Origin: Synergistales bacterium
GTDB taxonomy: Bacteria; Synergistota; Synergistia; Synergistales; 79-D21
NCBI GenBank assembly: GCA_015657435.1
Contig: JADLKH010000004.1
Coordinates: 408,885-414,475 of the forward strand
DNA length: 5,591 bases
Direction of reading: 5' to 3'
Each line of letters opens with the position of its first letter. Position 1 is the first letter of the stretch. Of the stretch, positions 1 through 5,591 are shown piece after piece. A program made the position numbers and the translations under genes. Below the pieces are notes generated by a model, which saw nothing but the letters and a program-made list of their open reading frames with translations, did not search any database and was not told the origin of the DNA.

Positions 1-483
1 GAGAACAAGTTCGATTACTCGATCTATTCCCATGCGTACTGTCAGGGCATTTCGGAAGTTCAGTACGGTTTCTACAAGGAGGAATGCGCCCTGGCGGAAG
101 CCATGGGCGTCGGGATTCAGCCCTACGAGAAGAAGCATTTCTTCTCGCGGGAAAACGTCCTGGGTCAGGAGTACATGGGCCTGAACTACGAGATTCCCTA
201 CGACCAGCAGGACTATATCCAGTTCGGAACGGGTCCCTTCGACCTGAACAACCGCTACATCACGGAAGACATCCCGGTGGGCTGCCACATCTACCACCAG
301 CTGGGCGAGAAGTTCGGCGTCAAAACCCCGCTCGTTGATTCGATGATTCACCTGGCCTGCTGCATGACCGGAAAGGATTTCTGGTCCACGGGCTACACGC
401 TCGACTACATCGGAATCGGGCACATGAACAGGGAAGAGATGCTCGACTACCTGCACAGGGGCATCTACAAGCCCAAGGCCTAG
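1..483 (+). CDS. NAD/NADP octopine/nopaline dehydrogenase family protein, C-terminal part (5' end outside window)
   Basis: The frame is open from base 1 to the TAG at 481-483, giving 160 residues of the carboxy-terminal part of a protein that starts before the window. The fragment matches the all-helical C-terminal domain of the octopine/nopaline (opine) dehydrogenase family. Visible marks are an early HAYCQG stretch (His at fragment residue 11), the RYITEDIPVG motif (Arg 85, Asp 90), then LGEKFGVKTPLVDSMI and a final helix with YLHRGIYK. In the family, a Rossmann NAD(P) domain, missing here, precedes this domain, and the enzymes reductively join an amino acid to a 2-oxoacid or run the reverse oxidation. 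The His and the Arg/Asp pair resemble the catalytic and substrate-binding positions of characterised opine dehydrogenases; that alignment is from memory. Bacterial members are often of unknown substrate, so the reaction is left open. The racemase-like gene follows after 21 bases, suggesting co-transcription and a shared amino-acid-like substrate. Confidence 0.85.
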   Translation, partial: ENKFDYSIYSHAYCQGISEVQYGFYKEECALAEAMGVGIQPYEKKHFFSRENVLGQEYMGLNYEIPYDQQDYIQFGTGPFDLNNRYITEDIPVGCHIYHQLGEKFGVKTPLVDSMIHLACCMTGKDFWSTGYTLDYIGIGHMNREEMLDYLHRGIYKPKA

Positions 484-491
484 GCCGTTTC

Positions 492-502
492 AAAGGGAGG
501 GG
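492..502 (+). promoter_or_regulatory. Ribosome-binding site for the racemase-family gene
   Basis: A purine run containing GGGAGGGG (495-502) precedes the gene. The core GGAGG at 496-500 lies 4 bases before the GTG at 505 and 13 before an in-frame ATG at 514. GTG is slightly favoured, but the start remains ambiguous by three residues. Confidence 0.6.
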
Positions 503-504
503 CG

Positions 505-1284
505 GTGAAGGACATGCAGAGACATTATGGACTGACCGGGCCGGGAACCGATGACGGGGTTTTCTCCATCGAGAAGGGGCAGGTGATCTCAGGCTATCCC
601 GTTGGGATCATGCTGCTGAACGTCTGGTATCCGCTCCTCCCGGGGAACGTCGTGAACGCCTATACCTACGATTTCCCCGTCAGGATGAGGGTTGTTCCGG
701 GTTCGAACCAGGAACGCATGCATGGAGGAGATCCAACTCTATTGCAGGATCTTGTCGATACGGCTCGGGAACTGGTTGCCGAGGGATGCCGAACGATCTG
801 CGGAGCATGCGGCTACTTCGGGCATTTCCAGCGTCAGGTGGCGGATGCGGTTGATGTCCCTGTTTTTCTTTCAAGCCTCATGCAGATCAACTGGATCAAG
901 GCTGCAATGGGATCGAGCAGGAAGATCGGCTTGGTTTGCGCGGACAAGCCCTCTTTGACCCCGGATATCTGGGAAAGCTGCAGTGTCGATCCGACCGGCT
1001 GTGTTATCGAGGAGATCCCGAGGGGAGGGGAGTTCGAAGCGATTCTCCATAGCGACAGGGGGAGTTTCGAGAATTCGAAAGTTCGGCAGCAGGTGGTTTC
1101 AACCGCGGAAAAAATCGTAAGGGAGCACCCCGAGGTGGGAGCGATCCTCCTGGAGTGTAGCGATATGCCTCCTTATGCCGCGGATGTTCAGCGGGCCGTC
1201 AACCTTCCGGTATTCGATTTCATCACGATGATCCGGTATGCCCATAGCGCAGTGGCACAGCGTCCGTATACGGGATTTATTTAA
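505..1284 (+). CDS. Aspartate/glutamate racemase superfamily protein
   Basis: This is a 259-residue cytoplasmic protein of the Asp/Glu/hydantoin racemase superfamily, whose members use two cysteines as the acid/base pair for cofactor-independent racemisation or related chemistry. The first catalytic Cys is in GACGYFG (Cys 102) and the second in LLECSDMPPYA (Cys 218). Each lies after a hydrophobic strand (ICGACGYF, GAILLECS), as expected for the two pseudo-symmetric halves. Length is normal for the superfamily (about 220-270). No signal peptide or membrane segment is seen. The chosen start is GTG 505, with ATG 514 as an alternative. It follows the opine-dehydrogenase-like gene by 21 bases and precedes dctP by 32, so an operon is likely. 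The context suggests it acts on a compound brought in by the TRAP transporter. The superfamily also includes maleate isomerase, arylmalonate decarboxylase and hydantoin racemase, so the substrate is not assigned; the family call is firm. Confidence 0.85.
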   Translation: MKDMQRHYGLTGPGTDDGVFSIEKGQVISGYPVGIMLLNVWYPLLPGNVVNAYTYDFPVRMRVVPGSNQERMHGGDPTLLQDLVDTARELVAEGCRTICGACGYFGHFQRQVADAVDVPVFLSSLMQINWIKAAMGSSRKIGLVCADKPSLTPDIWESCSVDPTGCVIEEIPRGGEFEAILHSDRGSFENSKVRQQVVSTAEKIVREHPEVGAILLECSDMPPYAADVQRAVNLPVFDFITMIRYAHSAVAQRPYTGFI

Positions 1285-1300
1285 TATTCCAGGGAGTCGA

Positions 1301-1307
1301 GGGGAGG
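1301..1307 (+). promoter_or_regulatory. Ribosome-binding site of dctP
   Basis: GGGGAGG ends 9 bases before ATG 1317 and supports that start, which also gives a proper signal peptide. The 32-base gap to the upstream gene shows no recognisable promoter. Confidence 0.7.
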
Positions 1308-1316
1308 AACACGAAT

Positions 1317-2324
1317 ATGAGGAATAGTAAAGTTCTGTTTATTCTCCTGTTTGCGCTGATGGTAGGTTTTGCTTTCGGTCCTGCCGCGGAGGCGGCGAAA
1401 TATGAAATCAAGTTCGCGGGCAACTACGCGCCGGATCATCCGGGAACCCTTGCCCAGAACGAGATCGCAAAGGAAGTTCTCGAAAAGACCAAGGGCGAAG
1501 TGAAGATCACCGTATTCCCGGGCGGCCAGCTTGGCGACTACACCCAGGCCTATGAGGACGTCATGCGGGGCAATATCGATATGGGCTGGTTCTACATCAC
1601 CGGCCAGTACAACCCCATGCTGGAGATTTCGAGCCTTTCCTACCTCGCGACGGACTGGAAGGAACTGAAAAGGGTCTTCTCGCCCGGGTCCTTCTGGTAC
1701 AAAACCTATGAGGCAGCCCATGCGAAGGTTGGGGTCAAGCTGCTTGGCGTCTACGTGGACAGCTTCATCTCCCTCGCCACGGTCAAGCCCCTGAACGATC
1801 CCCTCAACCCCAAGGCCAACCACAAGGGGAAAGTGCGCATCCCGCCGTCGGAGATCTACAAGCTCACCATGGATTCGCTCAACTATGACACGGTGTCCAT
1901 CAACTGGTCGGACCTCTACACGGCCATGCAGACCGGGGTTTGCGACGGCTGGATTGGCGGTACGGCAGCCCTGAACTACTTCCAGTTCCGCGATCTGATC
2001 AAGCAGTTCATGCCCATCCGGGCGTTTGTGGAAAACGTTTCCTACGTTTACAACGCGGAAAAGTTTGCCAAGCTGCCCGCGGCCTACCAGAAGATCATTT
2101 TCGAAGCCTGTCAGAAGCAGGCCAAGAAGAGCATCGACGATGCCCAGAAGAACGAAAAGCTCTACCAGGAAAAGCTGAGCAAGGAGCATAAGGTCGCCAT
2201 CATGAACGTGACCGATGCCCAGATCAAACAGCTCGCTGACCACGTCCGCAAGAATGCCTGGCCGAAGTTCTCCAAGCTGTTCGGCAAGGACGTCATGGAC
2301 GGCCTGGTCAAGGACGCGAAGTAG
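1317..2324 (+). CDS. dctP: TRAP transporter substrate-binding protein, DctP family
   Basis: This is the extracytoplasmic solute-binding subunit of a tripartite ATP-independent periplasmic (TRAP) transporter. It captures a small, usually carboxylate-bearing solute and delivers it to the DctQM membrane complex. The 335-residue length is typical. A signal peptide is clear: MRNSK, a hydrophobic core to about residue 20, and an AEA/AK cleavage region near residues 26-27. The mature part begins KYEIKFAGNYAPDHPGT, the usual first strand and loop. Family marks are FPGGQLGD (residues 67-74), GKVRIPP with Arg 174 at the position that usually salt-bridges the substrate carboxylate, and the YTAMQTGVCDGWIGG stretch (201-215). 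Substrate cannot be deduced. The neighbouring racemase and opine-dehydrogenase genes favour an amino acid, oxoacid or similar compound. The gene is followed by a strong hairpin before dctQ, which would fit higher expression of this subunit. Confidence 0.93.
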   Translation: MRNSKVLFILLFALMVGFAFGPAAEAAKYEIKFAGNYAPDHPGTLAQNEIAKEVLEKTKGEVKITVFPGGQLGDYTQAYEDVMRGNIDMGWFYITGQYNPMLEISSLSYLATDWKELKRVFSPGSFWYKTYEAAHAKVGVKLLGVYVDSFISLATVKPLNDPLNPKANHKGKVRIPPSEIYKLTMDSLNYDTVSINWSDLYTAMQTGVCDGWIGGTAALNYFQFRDLIKQFMPIRAFVENVSYVYNAEKFAKLPAAYQKIIFEACQKQAKKSIDDAQKNEKLYQEKLSKEHKVAIMNVTDAQIKQLADHVRKNAWPKFSKLFGKDVMDGLVKDAK

Positions 2325-2342
2325 CTCTCCGTTCGATCGGAA

Positions 2343-2382
2343 AAACCCGGGCCGAAGGTTTATTGTCCCTCGGCCCGGGTTT
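2343..2382 (+). terminator. Strong intercistronic hairpin between dctP and dctQ (attenuator or mRNA-stabilising element)
   Basis: A perfect 13-bp inverted repeat, AAACCCGGGCCGA (2343-2355) with TCGGCCCGGGTTT (2370-2382), surrounds a 14-base loop. It occupies much of the 109-base dctP-dctQ gap, 18 bases after the dctP stop. Only three T's follow the GC-rich stem before GCGGG, so it is a poor full terminator. A partial terminator, or a 3' barrier protecting the dctP message from exonucleases, is more likely. Either would raise DctP over DctQ and DctM, which matches the need for excess binding protein. Confidence 0.75.
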
Positions 2383-2419
2383 GCGGGAGAGAAGTCATCG
2401 GCAGGGTTTCGCTATTCAG

Positions 2420-2426
2420 AGAGGAG
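2420..2426 (+). promoter_or_regulatory. Ribosome-binding site that sets the dctQ GTG start
   Basis: AGAGGAG ends 7 bases before GTG 2434. The open frame extends upstream to 2215, but that part overlaps dctP and the hairpin and is low-complexity Ser/Arg-rich sequence, so this site decides the start. Confidence 0.65.
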
Positions 2427-2433
2427 CAGGTCC

Positions 2434-2952
2434 GTGGGGCATTCAAAAAACACCTTCTTCTTCGTGATGGACGTCGTCATTCCCAAGATCCTTTCCAGCA
2501 TCATCGTGGTGTGCCAGATTGCCTTTACCGTGATTATCGGCGCATCGGTGGTGTTCAGGTTTCTGAATATCGATCTTTACGGGAATGAGGAGTTCGTTCT
2601 TATTTTCGCCTTTTGGCTCTATCTGATGGGAGGAGCGTACGGTTCCTATGAGAGGAGTCATATCCAGGCGGATATCGTGAAGGAACTGATGAAGGACGGG
2701 AAACTCAAATCCGCGCTGCTCTACATCGCGAACATCGTTCAACTCGTGACGTGTCTTGTGCTCGCCTACTGGTCGCTCAACTACTTCGTGTGGGGTCTGA
2801 TCCGGAAGGCGACCTCGATCGCCTGGCGGATTCCGATGGTTATTCCGCAAAGCGCACTGTTCCTGGGTTTCTGCATCATGCTGGTTTACGCGGCAATGGA
2901 TTTCGTTTCCGGAACAAAAAAGCTTTTTTCAGCCAGGCGCGCAGGTTCTTGA
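2434..2952 (+). CDS. dctQ: TRAP transporter small permease subunit, DctQ family
   Basis: This is the small four-helix membrane subunit of the TRAP transporter. It pairs with DctM and helps form the docking surface for DctP in the cytoplasmic membrane. From GTG 2434 the protein has 172 residues, the normal size. Hydrophobic segments are at about 18-42, 51-71, 94-118 and 134-156. The DctQ signature appears as GNEEFVLIFAFWLYLMGGAYGSYERSHIQADIV, split here as GNEEFVLIFAFW (residues 50-61) and YERSHIQADIV (72-82), including the conserved Glu and His 76. ATG 2467 is an alternative start but has no good ribosome-binding site and shortens the N-terminus. The gene lies 109 bases after dctP and 34 before dctM, in the usual P-Q-M order. 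Confidence 0.9.
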   Translation: MGHSKNTFFFVMDVVIPKILSSIIVVCQIAFTVIIGASVVFRFLNIDLYGNEEFVLIFAFWLYLMGGAYGSYERSHIQADIVKELMKDGKLKSALLYIANIVQLVTCLVLAYWSLNYFVWGLIRKATSIAWRIPMVIPQSALFLGFCIMLVYAAMDFVSGTKKLFSARRAGS

Positions 2953-2972
2953 CGGTGTTCCAGGATATTCCT

Positions 2973-2978
2973 AGGAGG
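2973..2978 (+). promoter_or_regulatory. Ribosome-binding site of dctM
   Basis: A consensus AGGAGG ends 8 bases before ATG 2987. It is the best-matching Shine-Dalgarno sequence in the window and fixes the dctM start. Confidence 0.75.
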
Positions 2979-2986
2979 CGTGCGGG

Positions 2987-4291
2987 ATGGAACTGACGAT
3001 TACGATCGGAATGCTGATCTTCTTCATCTGCATCGGGGTTCCCGTAGTGTTTAGCTTCGGGGCGGCCCTCATCTATGCGGTCATCTCCCTGGGGTACCAG
3101 TCGGGAGCTCTCCTGCCGAGCGGCTATAGCCGGCTCAACACGGTCGTGTTGCTGGCGATTCCTCTTTTCATTCTGGCCGGCGGAATCATGGAGCGGGGCA
3201 AGATCGGAGATGCCCTGGTACGTTTCATCAATCTGTTCGTGGGAAAATTCCGAGGCGGCCTTGGAGCTGTGGGAGTCATCGCCTGCGCTGTTTTCGGGGC
3301 GATATCGGGAAGCGCGGCGGCGACGCTTTCCTGCATCGGCAGCATCATGTTCCCAAGACTGGAAGAAGCCGGCTATGAACGCGGACACGCGGTGTCTCTG
3401 ATCGTCAACGCAGCCCCCCTGGGGCTTTTGATTCCCCCGAGTTCAATTCAGATCATCTATGCCTGGAGCGCCAACCAGTCCGTTCTCACCTGCTTCCTGG
3501 CAACGGTGGGGCCGGGGATCATGCTCGCAACTCTTCTCTGCGTGGTGAACTGGTTTCTCTCCCGGAAATCGGAGAAAATCGCCAAGGCCATAGAAATTCA
3601 GGCCAGCCTGAGGGAAAACCCCGTCGCGATCTCGAAGAAAGCGATTCCGGCGTTGCTGATGCCGGTCATTATACTGGGTGGAATCTACAGCGGAATGATG
3701 ACCCCAACCGAAGCAGCCGCGGTTTCCGTCATTTACGCCGTTCCTGTGGGCTTTTTCATCTACCGCTCCCTCACCTGGTCGTCCTTCATTGATGCGCTGA
3801 GGGAAACAGGCACGACGACGGGGGTCCTGATGGTCATGTTTCTCGTCGTCATGATCCTGAGCAGGATCTTCGTCATGGAAAACCTGCCCAACAAGGTCAT
3901 CGACATCTTCCTGTCGATTTCCTCGAACAAGATCATGATCCTCATCATGATCAACCTCTTCATGATCCTGATCGGAATGCTGATGGACGATGTCAGCGGG
4001 ACGCTGCTCTGCACGCCGCTGCTGCTTCCCCTCATGGTCCAGATCGGGGTGAGCCCCATTCAGTTCGCCGCCATCCTGGGCGTCAACCTCGGAATGGGGA
4101 ACATCACTCCCCCGACGGCGCCGCTTCTTTACCTCGGCGGGCGTCTGGGCAGCGCCTCCATCAACCAGATGACGGCGCCCACCCTCTATATGATCGCTTT
4201 TGCCTGGATGCCGACTCTGATCGCGACAACCTATTTCCCGCCGCTGTCCCTGGCGCTGCCGAGCCTGTTCCTGGGAACCCGGCTTTGGTAA
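2987..4291 (+). CDS. dctM: TRAP transporter large permease subunit, DctM family
   Basis: This is the large membrane subunit of the TRAP transporter, the sodium-coupled translocation channel in the cytoplasmic membrane. Its 434 residues are standard for the family, and hydrophobic segments run throughout, consistent with a fold of about 11-12 helices plus two re-entrant hairpins. Family motifs occur in order: IPLFILAGGIMERGKIGDAL (residues 58-77), AISGSAAATLSCIGSIMFP (105-123, first hairpin), EEAGYERGHAVSLIVNAAPL then GLLIPPSSIQIIYAW (146-160), MTPTEAAAVSVIYA (238-251), MDDVSGTLLCTPLLLP (333-348) and NLGMGNITPPTAPLLYLGG (367-385, second hairpin). The glycine-rich hairpins correspond to the sodium- and substrate-binding regions known in this family. 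dctQ ends 34 bases upstream and panB starts 29 bases downstream, so co-transcription with both is likely. The subunit looks intact and unremarkable. Confidence 0.95.
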   Translation: MELTITIGMLIFFICIGVPVVFSFGAALIYAVISLGYQSGALLPSGYSRLNTVVLLAIPLFILAGGIMERGKIGDALVRFINLFVGKFRGGLGAVGVIACAVFGAISGSAAATLSCIGSIMFPRLEEAGYERGHAVSLIVNAAPLGLLIPPSSIQIIYAWSANQSVLTCFLATVGPGIMLATLLCVVNWFLSRKSEKIAKAIEIQASLRENPVAISKKAIPALLMPVIILGGIYSGMMTPTEAAAVSVIYAVPVGFFIYRSLTWSSFIDALRETGTTTGVLMVMFLVVMILSRIFVMENLPNKVIDIFLSISSNKIMILIMINLFMILIGMLMDDVSGTLLCTPLLLPLMVQIGVSPIQFAAILGVNLGMGNITPPTAPLLYLGGRLGSASINQMTAPTLYMIAFAWMPTLIATTYFPPLSLALPSLFLGTRLW

Positions 4292-4309
4292 CTGTTGGAA
4301 AAATCTGGT

Positions 4310-4317
4310 AGGGGGGT
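4310..4317 (+). promoter_or_regulatory. Ribosome-binding site of panB (start ambiguous, GTG 4321 or ATG 4327)
   Basis: AGGGGGGT lies 3 bases before GTG 4321 and about 9 before the in-frame ATG 4327. Spacing favours ATG 4327, while the longer open frame begins at GTG 4321. The two differ by two residues only. Confidence 0.5.
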
Positions 4318-4320
4318 ATT

Positions 4321-5180
4321 GTGAAAATGGCGAAGAAGAAGGGGCGTCTGGAACTGATGCAGATGAAGCAGGCCGGAGAGAAGGCGGCCTGGATCACGGC
4401 GTACGATTTTCCCACGGCTTCGTTCGCGGAAGCGGCAGGGATGGACATGATCCTGGTGGGAGACTCGCTGGGCATGGTCGTGCTGGGTTACCAGGGGACG
4501 GTGCCGGTGACGATGGACGACAGCATCCGTCATGCCCAGGCGGTGCGCCGGGGCGCGCCGAACACGTTCTGCATCGGAGACATGCCGTTTTTGAGCTACC
4601 AGGTTTCCGACGAGAAGGCCGTGGAGAACGCGGGCCGCTTTTTGAAGGAAGCGGACATGGACGCGATCAAGCTGGAGGGCGGTCGTCGGGTGGCGGGCCG
4701 GATCCGTGCGATCACGGACGCGGGGATCCAGGTGATGGGTCACATCGGCCTGACGCCGCAGAGTTCGGGGCAGCTGGGGGATTCAAGGCCCAGGGGCGTG
4801 ACCCGGACAGCGCGCGGGAGCTGATCAGGGACGCGCTGGCCGTGCAGGAGGCGGGTGCGTACGCGCTGCTGCTGGAGGCGGTTCCGCCGGAGCTGACGGA
4901 ATACATCTGGAAGAAGCTGACGATCCCGGTGTACTCGATCGGAGCCGGTGAGCCGTGCGACGGCCAGCTGATCATCTGCGGGGACATGCTGGGTCTTTTC
5001 CAGGCGTTCACGCCGAAGTTCGTCAAGAAGTACGCGTCGGTGGCGGAGGTGGAGATCGCGGCCTTCAAGGAATACGTGTCGGACGTGAAGAAGTCCGTGT
5101 TCCCGGCGGACGAGCACGTCTACCACATCCTGAAGGGCAGGGAGGAAGACTTCGCGAGGATGCTAAGGGAATTCGAATAG
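4321..5180 (+). pseudogene. panB: 3-methyl-2-oxobutanoate hydroxymethyltransferase (PanB), reading frame broken by a 1-base deletion
   Basis: PanB transfers a hydroxymethyl group from 5,10-methylene-tetrahydrofolate to 2-oxoisovalerate, giving ketopantoate, the first committed step of pantothenate and CoA synthesis in the cytoplasm. The gene is read in one frame to about 4779 (through GLTPQSSGQLG) and continues in the next frame with GFKAQGRDPDSARELIRDAL to a TAG at 5178-5180. The G run at 4776-4780 has five G's where six would join the frames. Restored, the protein has about 286 residues, near the usual 265-285. Key residues survive: VGDSLG (Asp 48, Ser 49), GDMPF (Asp 87) and KLEGG (Lys 117, Glu 119) for magnesium and substrate, and LLEAVP (Glu 186) for the catalytic glutamate. 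The GAG-DGQ and FTPKF motifs are also present. Because both halves are well preserved, a sequencing or assembly indel, or a very recent mutation, is more likely than an old pseudogene. As written, translation stops at 4824 with a truncated product. Confidence 0.88.
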
Positions 5181-5214
5181 GGTTGCAACTCGTAAAGGCA
5201 AGGCTGAATGCGCG

Positions 5215-5246
5215 AAAGAGGGGGGAAAATCCTCCCCCTCTTTTTT
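5215..5246 (+). terminator. Rho-independent terminator after panB
   Basis: The stem AAAGAGGGGGG (5215-5225) pairs with TCCCCCTCTTT (5233-5243), with one G-T wobble at the loop end, a 7-base loop (5226-5232), and six T's at 5241-5246. This is a classic intrinsic terminator 34 bases after the panB stop, and it probably ends the operon that begins upstream of the window. Only 25 bases separate it from the fhs start codon, so it could instead attenuate read-through into fhs. Confidence 0.9.
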
Positions 5247-5259
5247 AAACCCAAGAGAT

Positions 5260-5264
5260 GGAGG
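5260..5264 (+). promoter_or_regulatory. Ribosome-binding site that sets the fhs start
   Basis: GGAGG ends 7 bases before ATG 5272 but only 1 base before the in-frame ATG 5266. The spacing selects 5272 as the start. Confidence 0.7.
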
Positions 5265-5271
5265 GATGAAC

Positions 5272-5591
5272 ATGACGGTACCGTCGGACATCGAGATCGC
5301 GCACGCGTCGAAGCTGCTGCCGATCGGTGAGATCGCGAAGAGTGCGGGGATCCCGGAGGAACACCTGGTTCCGTACGGGAAGACGAAGGCGAAGGTGGAC
5401 CTGAACTTCATGAAGGCCCTGGAGGACCGTCCGGACGGGAAGCTCGTCCTGGTGACGGCGACGACCCCCACCCCGGCGGGTGAGGGAAAGACGACGACCA
5501 CCATCGGACTGACGCAGGCCCTGTCGAAGATGGGGCATTCGGCGATGATCTGCCTGAGGGAGCCGTCGCTGGGGCCGTGCTTCGGGGTGAA
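5272..5591 (+). CDS. fhs: Formate--tetrahydrofolate ligase, N-terminal part (3' end outside window)
   Basis: This enzyme joins formate to tetrahydrofolate using ATP, giving 10-formyl-THF; it is reversible and can make ATP when one-carbon units are oxidised. It is cytoplasmic and feeds the THF one-carbon pool or the Wood-Ljungdahl methyl branch. The frame is open from ATG 5272 to the window end and gives 106 residues of a protein usually about 555 long. The beginning [18 protein letters not shown] is characteristic. The nucleotide-binding loop [16 protein letters not shown] (residues 65-80, Lys 73) and [11 protein letters not shown] (96-106, Arg 96) are near-invariant family motifs, so identification is firm despite the cut. 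ATG 5266 is a two-residue-longer alternative start. It lies 91 bases after panB on the same strand, just beyond a strong terminator, and shares panB's preference for codons ending in CG. Confidence 0.95.
   Translation, partial: MTVPSDIEIAHASKLLPIGEIAKSAGIPEEHLVPYGKTKAKVDLNFMKALEDRPDGKLVLVTATTPTPAGEGKTTTTIGLTQALSKMGHSAMICLREPSLGPCFGV

Noticed and set aside
1281..2243. Long open frame (320 codons) on the minus strand opposite dctP
   Set aside because: It is the antisense shadow of dctP, whose signal peptide, motifs and ribosome-binding site are clear. The minus-strand product matches no family I recognise, and its frame is kept open by the GC-rich codon pattern of dctP.
2215..2433. N-terminal extension of the dctQ frame
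   Set aside because: The extra 73 residues overlap dctP in another frame and run through the hairpin. They are Ser/Arg-rich without DctQ similarity, and GTG 2434 has a good ribosome-binding site and gives the normal length.
2949..2969. TTGACG followed by GATATT, a possible promoter upstream of dctM
   Set aside because: The spacing between the two hexamers is only about 9 bases, far too short for a sigma-70 type promoter, and the first overlaps the dctQ stop.
3930..3985. Repeated ATGATC/ATCATG units resembling a short tandem repeat
   Set aside because: They encode a run of Ile, Met and Leu in a DctM membrane helix; the repetition follows from the amino-acid content and codon choice and is irregular.
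4231..4743. Minus-strand open frame across the dctM-panB junction
   Set aside because: It overlaps the ends of two well-supported plus-strand genes, its product is His/Arg-rich without recognisable motifs, and it has no convincing start signal.
5182..5189. 8-bp palindrome GTTGCAAC just after panB
   Set aside because: It is short enough to occur by chance, has no second copy nearby, and no promoter elements surround it.

Overview
The window reads as a plus-strand gene string from a GC-rich anaerobic bacterium. The combination of opine-dehydrogenase-family enzyme, Asp/Glu-racemase-family enzyme, TRAP transporter and formate--tetrahydrofolate ligase is familiar from amino-acid-fermenting or syntrophic anaerobes such as Synergistota or Desulfobacterota. 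That placement rests on gene content and impression only and is weak. No RNA gene, mobile element or CRISPR array was seen.

Layout: (1) positions 1-483, the C-terminal domain of an NAD/NADP octopine/nopaline dehydrogenase family protein, cut by the window edge; (2) 505-1284, an Asp/Glu/hydantoin racemase superfamily enzyme with both active-site cysteines; (3) 1317-4291, a complete TRAP transporter in the order DctP (solute-binding), DctQ (small membrane subunit), DctM (large membrane subunit), with a strong 13-bp hairpin between dctP and dctQ; (4) 4321-5180, panB (ketopantoate hydroxymethyltransferase), complete in content but broken by one missing G in a G run at 4776-4780; (5) a textbook intrinsic terminator at 5215-5246; (6) 5272 to the window end, the first 106 residues of formate--tetrahydrofolate ligase (fhs).

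Gaps between genes 1 to 5 are 21, 32, 109, 34 and 29 bases, so the block from the dehydrogenase to panB looks like one operon ending at the 5215-5246 terminator. The likely theme is uptake of a small carboxylate (amino acid, oxoacid or similar) by the TRAP system and its processing by the racemase-like and opine-dehydrogenase-like enzymes. PanB and Fhs both handle tetrahydrofolate-bound one-carbon units, so their adjacency suggests a one-carbon link, either synthetic (pantothenate precursor) or, more speculatively, catabolic. The actual substrate cannot be read from this sequence.

I found no clearly undescribed system. The points most worth following are the panB frameshift, the intra-operon hairpin after dctP, the terminator sitting almost on the fhs ribosome-binding site, and the unusual NCG-rich codon choice of panB and fhs.
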